A DNA stretch of 64,000 nt from Oopsacas minuta. Its lineage: Eukaryota; Porifera; Hexactinellida; Lyssacinosida; Leucopsacidae. A model generated the notes under the pieces. The model ran no database searches and had not been told where the DNA came from. It saw only the letters and a list, made by a program, of their open reading frames with translations. How positions within the stretch are numbered: the first letter of the stretch is position 1; each line of letters begins with the position of its first letter. Positions 43,801 through 55,800 of this stretch are shown one piece after another. Location of the stretch: assembly GCA_024704765.1 (NCBI GenBank), contig JAKMXF010000233.1, positions 1 through 64,000 of the forward strand, read 5' to 3'. A program made the position numbers and the translations under genes.

Positions 43801-46800
43801 TACGTAAAACTTTGAGGTAATTTCGGGGATTTGCATTTCGTAGGTTCCTAGCGACCCAAAGATGTATGGATTCATACTTCGGATGCCTGCATTCGTTTCA
43901 TAAACATTTCAGCTTTTTTAAGTAAATTATATTAGACCGGTTATATCGAACTCCACTTGTATCAAACTAATTATCGTGGTCCCTTGAGCTTCGAAATAAC
44001 GGGAGCTGGGAATTGATTGAACTTGCTAAAATTCGCAATTTCGTATTAATTATGTATTGCAATGAATTAATGTGATTCTAGTCATGACCAAGCAAACAAT
44101 AAATTTCTGCATAGTATGCTACTAATAGAATTACATTAAAATCACTCAATTACTTTATTTACAAACAAATCCAGATAACATCTGCTGCTATGAACAATAT
44201 TTTCACGAATAATTGCTAGTATTTCTCTGAATTAGTTAAAATGAGTGTAACAGGGATAATTAAGGATAATTGCGAAACGATTTCAAATAGTTCTATTTAA
44301 TCGTGGTGGTTCTTCGCCGAATAGAATAATATATGATTGAATAAACTATAAACTTTCAACAGACAACAGGATAACTAACATATGTGTAAACAGTTAAAAT
44401 CTGGGATATATCAAGAATTTCGAAATTTGTTTCAGCCACGCGCCACGTGCTGTGATTATAATATAAAAGTGTACACGCTAAGATCAGATAGCAGATTAGG
44501 CCCAAACAAAATATTTCTGACTTAAAAGAAATTAGCCAAGTGTTTTAAAACACAAACATGATTTGGGACCATGTTTGTACAATTTCAGACTTAGCTATAA
44601 CTTATATAAGCGGATATTTCAATATTACAGAGGAGTTGACTTCATATGCTTCGATATAGTAAGCGAGTGTAATTGAATTCTACGGGTTATCGACGTATGA
44701 ACCATATGCCCTAATTCTATTATTTAATGCACGCATGTATTTCGATGTTGACTTCGTTACATGAGTTACTATAAGTTGTTAATTTAATTCCAAGTTTGCA
44801 ACCGAATAGTTCAACATTCGTGTTGACCAAGTAGTTCAATATTTGGTTGCCTCCCGAATATCAGTATTCGGTTAGCAAACAAATATATTACGTACTTGAA
44901 AAACCTTCCCGGGATCCTTAGATTATCCCCTGAATATACAAGAAATACATTTAAGAAATCGAAATCAACGCAAGAAATTGCTATTTATGGAAACATTGAA
45001 ATCCAGGGAAAATTAATATGGGTTGGTAAGTATGATAGTTAGACAATTCGTTTGGAGCTGTTTCAACCTTGTTAAATAAGTATTGATTAAGTTTTATGGT
45101 TGTCTTACATAATTAACTTAACAGGAGTGACAATTGTGATTAAATTGATAAATCATTATTCTAGCACTCAATCTTGAAACACAATGCTCTGTTATAATTC
45201 ATTCTCAGGCCATCCAGAAAGTTAAACCTACCACACACGATGTAACTTGTTGTTTGCAACTGTTGCATACAACAATGTTGGATCTTGTATCCAAGCCAGG
45301 GTTACGATGAATTAGATTATCAACCACGATACGTATACGATGCTAATAATATGACCATTACACAGATGGCTGTTAAGAATTGGCTTCTAATTGTACCCCA
45401 CATATTTATGAATCACTTATGATATCTTACAAATTATACAGGTAAGAGCGTAGTACACATTCCAGCTAATCTAACTATACAATTTGGCTTCTTGTTGTTG
45501 ATTTGACGTATACCGAACTAATATACACAAAATAGACTGAAAATTGAATTGAAAAGAGTTTGATAATTGGATCCCTAGTTTTTATCTACAAAAGAGTTTA
45601 TGTATATGCGATGCTGCCACGAGGCCCCACATCTAGTTACAAGCCTGACCAATTGATATTAAGACCAAAAAATGTTCTGAAATGACCGCTTCCGCCCCGA
45701 CTCACTCCCTCTGTATTTATTAGTGAAGGTGGAGCCAGTACGGCCTGACCAATTTTTTGAATTCTCCCATATATTTAGCTATTGCAGGACTCATGGCCTG
45801 CTTCCGTCATTCCTGTATATTCTACTGTTTGAGTGCTCATTGAATTGTTTTAGCCTTGAATTATAAACTGTTTTTTTCAGTCATAACTTATGATTACGCT
45901 TCGGTATAGACTTTTATGTAACGTTTGAACATTCCTAACTGTCCATTATATATCCAACCACTAACCTTTTATCACTCCTTTGTCTTACAGAGATTATCAG
46001 TGCTGGTTAGAGCCTGGTCGTACTGTAGTGGAGCAGGTTCCTGGTACTGATCTAGATATTATTATCCTACACTTCGGAATTATGTAAGTTCTTATTGTGT
46101 TCATTAGTTTGAGTGTATTTTATTAAAAATGACCATTCAAAGATGGAGAAATTTCAAATAATAACAACAAAGCTTTAAATTATTTTGTTTTTCTGGTTAT
46201 GGCAACTGATAACTATTAATTAATGGCAGACTTAGCTATAACTCATACAATCTCTATGAAAAAATAACAAAGGAAATTCATGTAGAACAAACTCGGCATA
46301 TTGCATTGCATGGTAGGGATAACTCTTCAATCCTACAGGGTATATCACGAGAACTTCAAACAGCTACAAGATGGAGTTGCTATAGGTCTCTACTACATAC
46401 AGTGCCAACAACTCATATATAAGGTAATGTCTAGTACAGGTAGGCGTAGGAAAGCAAACTCATATTGAATTTCAGATATCTATTAGATGCTCCATAGTAA
46501 ATATAAATACAAATCCAGTAGACTCTCTTTAAAAATGCAACACCCAGGGAACCTCGAAATTCCTTAGCTCTAAAATTCATATTGACCGTTTTGATTTCAA
46601 TTGAAAAGGTATTGAAGGAGAGTGAAAATTTTTATCCCGAAATTCTATTAAACTAACAACTTTTCCTGCAACATCAAGTGTAGGAATTGTTTGAATTCCA
46701 AATGTGAGAATCAAATACCGTATTTCTTGAATAAGCTCTGGGGCTTGAATATCGCATACCTACACAAGCGAATATAAATATATTTTTATTCCATTGAGGC

Positions 46801-49800
46801 CTTGACTAATTCTGTACGAATTTTACACCTGATTGCAAAATGTAACTAATTAGGATAATCAAACTCTAAAGTTATTCTTGTATTTAAGTATTCTTAAATA
46901 TAATGAAAATGTTTAGGTAAAAATTGGCCACGATAAAATAAGCGCTAAGGTAATTATTCAGGCAATAAGTGTACGATACGTATACTATAGAGAATAGACC
47001 AGTGGTTCTCAACCGGTGTAACGCGGCACACTTTTGTGCATCAGACCATTGTTTGGTGTGCTAATGTTACTAACATGAAACAAATTTGTTGTAAATGGAT
47101 TCAAGGTTCTTACTTTCGGGTCTCTGGATATCAAAGTGCTAAATGTTAAGAATAACTAAACTTTAACGCCAATAATTACATATAAATGGTATAATACTAC
47201 GAGAATTTTACGCCCCTGTGTGTGGTACTATACTCAATTGAGCTATGGCAGTTGTGCCTTCAAATTAGATATGAAAATAGTGTACCGAAGTTTGAAATGG
47301 TTGAGGAGCACTGGTATAGACTATGTATGTACTAATAAATGTTTGAAATACTAATATTCATGTACTATCAAACTATTATGTAAAATCATATAATTACGTA
47401 ATAACATCCCTTACTAACAGCCCTTACTATTGCTTCTGTAATACATTAGGATATGGCTTTTCCATGAAAATATACTTTTCCTCTTTATAATAACACTTAT
47501 CTGTATAGAACGTCTTGTTATACCCGTATGTCTCTAAACTGACTCGATAACAACCTAGATATTGTCCGATACAAGTAAGAATACGAACCAAAAGTACGCC
47601 AAAGCCTCTACCACGATACTTCTCTTCCACTATCAACATCTCAATTCTCCCACGTGTGGTTGCTCTGTAAAATTTCTCATCCAGTATTAGAACTCCTGCT
47701 GCTACAACCTTACCACTAGTTTTATCCTCTATTACTACTATGTAGTAGACATTCTTTGCTGCTCTCATCCTATTGAATTGTTGCTTAAACTTGGTCCTGT
47801 CTAGGTCTCCGATAGGATTGAGTTCTGCTAGTAATTCCCCGAATGACTTGTCGAAGTCGTTATAATCTATAGGCCTGAGGATACAATTATGTTTGGATAA
47901 GTCTACAACTGGATCAGTGCTGTCTAGTAGTTCTGTAGCTTTATTGATTATTATTGGGTCAAATAGTGGAGTATAATGTTCTGTAACTGCCATCTGTTTG
48001 ATAATGAATGCTAGATCAGCTATCTCAAATTGTCATTAATTTTGAATACAGATTAAACTCTTATTCGTGATTCAAATCTGATACCGTATTTATGGACTCT
48101 CTCTCTCTCGTATATTGTTAACCGAATACTCCCTGGAAAATGTGTGATTTTATGACGTCAAAAAGGTGCTAAAATGTCGTTTTTGGTGTGGGAATAGGTT
48201 AAAACGAAGTTGCAAATTTTAGTGTTCCTTTTCATATGAACGTAAAACTTCAGCCATGATTGATTATTCTAAATTCATATTTTTCTTACATTTCTCATAG
48301 AATATAATACAGTGTGAACATCCTACACTTATAAAGCTCACAGCTCTAGTTCTACAGGTTTGTTCTGTTATGATTATTCAGTATTCATAGGCGCCACAGC
48401 CGCAGCGGCTGGGGCGGCCATGACACCCCAGTTTTTACAGAAATAATGTAGCTCAATGGAGAATAGAGAGTTGAGCCCCTTCACCTTAGATTACCCAAAT
48501 GACAATTGTACTTGTTAATATTTACTTCATTCATTCTAGGCACAACTAGGAGACTATACTACGTAAGGAATTACTTGATATTTGGAGATAATTCTCATAT
48601 ATACGTATATTAAGATTCTACTCAATCATTGACTCTTATCTCTCTTACAATGGCTAACGTAAATTTTCAATTATAGTTCCACATAGGTAAACTTGTCTGA
48701 ATATATTTTGTGTGTAAAAACTGCTAAACATATTTCATTAAGATATGATATACCCGATAAATTATCCGTTTAAGTGACATCTCTAGGATCATTTGAATTA
48801 TAACAAAGCTTTATGAATATTTTACATTACATGCTTATTTCGTATCAATATGACAACCAGATTTAGCTAGATCGCGCAATTGCGTCCGTGCGTATGAACG
48901 TATTACGTCGTGCATTATCTATGACAGTAGGACATCTCCCTTTACCAGCTACACTAAGATTTACGATTAATCTGTTTCATTTGTCAACACAAAGGTTATC
49001 CTCTTTAACTGAGTAAAGTTATTCCCAGATCTATATGTGCAAATAAATACAATTTCATAAAGAAGGATTAGATCAATTTACATCTTATGGGACACCATAC
49101 AGTTATGTATCATTCAGTGTTCAGTATTACGTCACTAAGAATGCCTCAGCTTTGAGTGTATTCTTGCCATATAACTTTTTCTCATATTGCAATAACTGTG
49201 TTCTGTTATCTCTCATGATAAACACTCGCCTCTTTGTTGTTACCATCTTCAATGCTTTATCAAGCTGTATCCCATCTCTATGCATAACATAAGCAATAGT
49301 AATTGTAGCCGAGCGATTCCTGCCAGCAGCACAGTGCACTAGAACACGAGCATCATCCTGTTTCATAATCTCATCCAGTTTCTCAAACGCTTGATCAAAC
49401 ACACGACTTATCCCTTCATCTTGTCCCATATCTCTAACCCTCAGGTTAATATACGTAAATTCATTAGGATGGTAGTTAGGTACATCATCTGCTACGTTCA
49501 TGATATGAGTTACTTTGTGTGCTTTTAGCTCTTTCAGATTATCTGCAGCATATCCGCCTCCGTAGTATAGTTTATTATCGTATATCTCTGCTGCATCCCA
49601 AAGCTGGGTGCTCCTCTTCTTCCTGAAAAAGTCTGAAATTGCTGAAGCCATATATCGTCTATATATTATAGATCTCTAGTACATACAGTTAAACTTGTCT
49701 ATAACACCCACCACCAGGGGAATGTCCAAAAGTATTCATGTACGTACAGGTGTGGTAGTAATTTGAAGTTATTGGCCCTTATATAGATGTAGTGGTCTAT

Positions 49801-52800
49801 ATATGAATGAAGTGGCCAGTTGGATAGCTGACTGATAAATAAATATGACTATATATAAAGATGCCAACTCTCACACCTTACCTGTGAGTCTCACGCTTTT
49901 TCAGAGGTTAAAAATGAAATCTCACGCCATTTTATGATTCTTAACCGTACATTTTGGTGCTGAAATGCTAAATCTCATGCCTTTTGAGTTCTGAAGAGAA
50001 ATCTCATGGCTTGGCGAGACGCCAGAGCCAGCACGCCCAAGAGTCATATTAATCTTCCATGGCTAAATTACGTAAATTTCAAATTATAGTTCCTTCACTA
50101 TTAAACGTAAAATCTTAAACAAAACTCCTGTCTTCGCTAAATAAGTTTAAACTGAAAATCTGATTAAGATTAAGAATCTACATACCTGATGATGAGTTAA
50201 CATAAATATCCGTTGGAATGAGATCTATAGAATCATTTTCGAAAGACATAGCACAAATGGTTTATGAAAAGTTTCCTTACAAAAACTCAGATCCCTCATC
50301 TCCAATTTGAATGTACCTTTATTCCAATTTTTATTCCAATCTATAGTTTCGCAGGACCCCGAGGTAAGCGAACGTTGAAACAGAAGTCGCGTATTATCCC
50401 TGCCTGTGTAGGGCATCTCCCTTTACAAGCAGACTTAGATTTACGATTATTCGGGTTCGTTTCTTAAGGCAAAGGTCGTCCTCTTAACTGAGCAAAGTTA
50501 TACACATATCTGATATTAACACAGATTTATAACGATACATCTTTTGGTTTGGTGTTAAGTTACTTAGAATGCTTCCATTTCTAATGTATTCTTCCCATAC
50601 AACTTTCTCTCAAATTCTAATAACTGTCTTCCGTTATCTTTCATGATAGACACTCTCCTCTTCTTGTTAACGATCTTAAATGCTTTATCAAGTTGTATAC
50701 CATCTCTATGCATAACTTACGCAATAGAATTGTAGCCGAGCGATTCAGCCCAACAGCACAGTGCACTAGAACACGAGCATCATCCTGTTTCATAATCTTA
50801 TCCAGTTTCTCAAACGCTTGATCAAACACACGACTTATCCCTTCATCTTGTTCCATGTCTCTCACCTTCAGGTTAATATACGTAAATTCATTAGGATGGT
50901 GGTTAGGTACATCATTTGCTACGTTCATGATATGAGCTACTTTGTGTGCTTTTAGCTTTTTCAGATTATCTGTAGCTATTGCGCCTCCAAAATATAGTTC
51001 ATTATCATATATCTCTGCTCCATTCCATGGCTGTATATTACTCTTACTGAAAAAGCCTGATAATGCTGAAGCCATTATATCTACATATCCATACGTGGTG
51101 TATGAACTATTTCTTTGAGGATATTGTATAGTTAACAGATATCTCCTGCTATTGGAAATATAATATACTTAGAATCACATATTAACAATTTCTGTTATCA
51201 TATTAAATATCTACCAGTTTAATTTATGAGAAGCAATTATTTGTTAGGGTGTGCTTATTTCGGACGTTTATCTGTATTAACTAAATAGAACGTGTTTATG
51301 AGATTTGTGACTTGTTTGTGAACTTGTAATTATTTAGTGCAGATCATATTGGGACATTCTCTAATGACTTGGACGATGTGCGACGTTTGTACGTCCGTCC
51401 ACGCGACAGTCTGAAATCTATCAGTCAGATTATCGCGAAATTAGTATACATTTAAACATTTTGGGATAGAGATTTTTACCTAATGTATGAGATTTCCTAA
51501 TTGAATTTTCACACCTTTTTCTGTACGTGGAGTTGATTTTGGGATATCAGAGCATGAAATTTATAATTACACAGATTTATCATATGATTAATCATATTTT
51601 GGCGCACCTTTTCTCCTAAATTTCCAAAGCAAGATATGTATGTGACCCTCGTTTTAATACTCATACCAATGTTCCCCAACCTGGAGCCACGGTAAAAAGT
51701 TTGAAAGACTGACTCAGACAGGAACGATATTATTAATAATTGATATTAGCCGAGTATTGCAATTACAAATTATTAATTACATTTTCCAAGTAAATTTGGA
51801 TTTTATTGCAATTTTGTTGAAATTAATTACTCATTTGTACTACTCCATATATGGGTTGTAGAAACTATCTAATGACACTAATCGTATTATGAACATTAAC
51901 ACTAAGAACAATAAAATCCTGGTTTTCGATTACATAGTCAATGAAAGGGGTAGATAAAGTAGGGAGGCTAATCCTGTTGTTAGTTAGATAACGTAACTAC
52001 ACTAAGAATAGGATAGTTAACATCAACACGAGAGTAGAAATAGCGAGGGAGAACACAGGTGCACCTCCTGTAGCAGTTGTGATAACAATCTCACTCGAAG
52101 TAACACATCTACCAGCACTTCCATGTTGTTGGATTAATCCACCAGATACAGTACCCCAAGCTAGAAGCACGTAGTATCCTGCACCTCTATTCAGATTAGG
52201 GCTACCTAAGACATTAGTAGTGAAGGTACAGTTTATGATAGAAGCATCGTTGATGGAGTTTATTAGGGTTAGATCAGATGTGACTTCTGGAGGTCTAGCT
52301 CTAGCAGAGGCAAATCTTTCTAGAACAACGACATCCACACCAGAACGTACACACATGAATATGAATGAATTTGGCATACTTCGGGTAGTGGAAAGTCCCA
52401 TGGCGATCCAATCTGCTACAGGATTATCATACTGTAACTGGAATTGTACAGTGGTATTATCTATTGTATAGATGGTGCCGATATTAGGGGTTGTTGGAGC
52501 TGTGTTTACAGCACAATTCGAAAACTGGATGCATGTAGCCATAGTACCACATCTTTCACCGATGAGAAGATTAGACGGTTGGGTAGTAGCTGATGGGTTA
52601 GTAGCTGATGGAGTAGTAGCTGATGGAGTAGTAGCAGATGGAGTAGTAGCCGTTGGGGTAGTCGGATCAATTCCTGTAGCAGTTGTAATAACAATCTCAT
52701 TCGAAGAAACACATCTACTAGCACCTCCATGTTGTTGGATTGATCCACCAGATACAGTACCCCAAGCTAGAAGGACGTAGTATCCTGCACCTCTATTCAG

Positions 52801-55800
52801 ATTAGGGCTACCTAAGATATTTGTATTGAAGGTACAATTTATGATAGAAGCATCGTTGATGGAGTTTATTAGGGTTAGATCAGATGTGACTTCGGGAGGT
52901 CTAGCTCTAGCAGAGGCAAATCTTTCTTGAAGATTGACATTGGCACCAGAACGTACACACATGAATATGTTTGAATTTGGCATACTTTGGGTAGTTGAAA
53001 GTCCCATGGCGATCCAATCTGCTGCAGCATTGTCATACTGTAACTGGAATTGTACAGTGGTATCGTCTATGGTTGTGAAAGTACCGATGTTTGGGGTTGT
53101 AGGAGCTGTGTTTACAGCACAATTAGAAAACTGAATGCATGTTGTATCATCATCACATCCTACACCAATAAGGTCATTTGCATGGATAACTCCGAGACAA
53201 CTTAATAGTAAAATTAAAATGAGTATTTTAGACATTTTCAGTTCACCTCTGTTATGTATACAGTTGAAAACAAAAATATTTTTATTATTCTTGTATTTAT
53301 AGTAGTATTAGACCACCCACTTAGTGTCTGTTAACTTATCAAATATCAATCAAGAAGAGTCTTAATACAAAATCAGACTCCGATAATATTCGATATATCC
53401 GTATTCGATATGACGGGAGTTGACTGTATTGATTAGAGATATTAAACAGTATGTGTTAACCCACGGCTATATCAGTGGTTTATCCAGGAATTTCTGCCCG
53501 GTACTTTTGTCCTTTATAGCTGCTGAACTGACACTTTTAGGTGCCATTTAACAACCTAGTCCTAGATTAACCTCTGGGCTCTATTAATTTATTAAGCAGA
53601 GCTTACCGTTTAACATTCAGTCTCCTTCATTGTGAATTCGTCCCGTTTCCTATGAGAAACGGGACGAATTCTTATCTATGATTGACTTAATTAAAGCCTA
53701 ACTTAATTTAATACAACAGCTATGAGAATTATTATATCAGAACGCGTCTCATTTATGAGATCGATTATACAGTTAGTAATGCTATGTGCAAGCAGTGGCG
53801 TAACTAGGCGCTTGGTGGCCCCTGGCCAAATACAATTTTGAGTCCCCTCCCATTTCCTAGACAATTGCTTTCTAAGCATCAAACCTCAACTTAAAATATT
53901 AATCATAATTTTAGTAATACTAATCCCTGGACTTCTTCTTTTCCCGCTTCGCATATCCTGATTCAAAAGTACGTTTCATATCGAGATGAAATTAAACTAA
54001 TAAAAGAACGAAACACACTATAATATACGTATATATTGAATAGCCATGGTAAAACTGGGATTAGCGAAGTGCTTGATTTATACAACTAATTCTCGCTGTA
54101 CATTCTTATAATTGATAATATTTTTTAACTCTTCTCAGGAACTCTCGGAGGCCCCTGGACTATGTCCACCCTTGTCCTATAGTAGTTACGCCCCTGTGTG
54201 TAGGCTTATTATTTTAGTATAGACTTACAAAGTATTTCAAGTAACATAATCAATTCATATTGGCTTATTTCTCCAAAATTCATCGGAATTCCACCTATTT
54301 GTTGAAAATGTTTATTAATAGCTCTATTTTGTATTAAGTTCTATGAGAATTTATGTCTCTAATTCCCATAGAACCTAATACAAAATTTGGTCTATAAATA
54401 GACCGTCTATGAATAATCTAGCACTTTTATATATTACGTACGACATAAGAAGTTGCTTATGATTCTCTAAGCAGCAGCCTAATCCCAATAGGTCACTGTA
54501 GAGCACATAGCAACTATGTTACTGGGTGGAATATCCTGTATCGTATATTTATAAGCTAACTGAAAAATGTAATTTTGTATCGTTGAGAGACTTCATTACT
54601 CAGAATTTAATTCTATTTTACAGTAAACTCTCGTTATAACGAAGTGCTCGAGACCTCAGTTTCATTTCGTTAAAAGCGGAACTTCGTTGTGAGCTGAGTA
54701 AAATCAATTATTTTCAAGCTATAGCGGTTATGAATCACTTCGTTATAACCGACTTGTATGTAATGGGAGTTTACTATACTTTAAATCTGCAATGCTAACT
54801 ATATTATAATTATTTCTAAATGTAGAGAACATATAGCTATTGAAGAAGCTCTCAAAGAGATTAAATATATATCAAATTCTCTCATCAGCACTGAAGCAAA
54901 TGAAGATTGGTGAGTAACGATACGCTTACTAATTAGCCTTACATCACCTTGAAACCAAAGTCCACTATACATGAAACAAATACGTACATGCGAAAACAAT
55001 GTGTATGCAACAGAAGAACTTTGTTGTATACAATGTGGCCCAGGGTTGCCGTGGGAATTCTCATGGGAATTGGAATCAAAGGGAGGGGGGAGGGCAACCA
55101 GGACATATGCCCTAGGCGTCGCTTCGTAGGGAGCGCAATAAAGGCTTCGGGTTACTTACCATGATATGGCTCACAAGAATCATTGAGCTACCCTGGGCGA
55201 ATAGATGGGAAACTAATTCACGCGACTGCTTGTATGACTTAGCATATTTAAATTTTAAAACATTAATTAAGGGAGTTTGTTAATTGATTAAAATATTTAG
55301 AATTATTAGATATTCTTGATTTAGCGAAGAAGAAATACTTACACACTACAAACTGCTGATTGGTATGCAGAAGAATGATGCTATATCAACGTAAGGATAT
55401 ATATATATATATATATATAATACAGATGAGCTCAGCTCCTGGTGAATGAACCTACCAATATGTATTTACAATTATATCCACCTTATAGATATTTAGAACT
55501 GGTACAAGAATTACCTTCTTATGGAATGCAGTTCTATAATGTTAAGGTAAGCTCTAATCTCATATACTTCAAATTTCAAATACATTTGGCACGTATTCAT
55601 TATCCACTTCGAATTCTGTAATTGCCCAGGGTTCTATAATTGTACGCTTCGAATCCCATTGCCCACTGGTAAGTTTTCTATTATTTAATTCTTGTAGGAT
55701 ACAAACGAGGTACCAAAATTAATTGGGATTGGATTATGTGGAATTACACAGTTTAGTATTGACAACAGAAATCGACCAGAACAGGTAACTTTACTCAGTA

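Larger units (their letters stand above)
46424..54825. other. FRMD4 introns around the 23-nt microexon, hosting four minus-strand genes
   Basis: 8.4 kb split by the microexon at 48540-48562. It hosts GNPNAT1 (47427-47993), two DUSP copies (49127-49651, 50564-51075) and the DOMON gene (51997-53235), all on the minus strand. Mobile pieces: 47000-47313, 53793-54196 and 54621-54775, plus composite-repeat ends at 48870-48960, 50400-50440 and 51345-51610. Confidence 0.7.
53236..54825. other. FRMD4 intron segment with hairpins and MITEs
   Basis: Contains a fragment of the gttataacga MITE family at 53385-53430, a perfect hairpin at 53634-53671, a MITE at 53793-54196, a hairpin at 54327-54385 and a MITE at 54621-54775. 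No coding sequence on either strand recognised. Confidence 0.55.
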
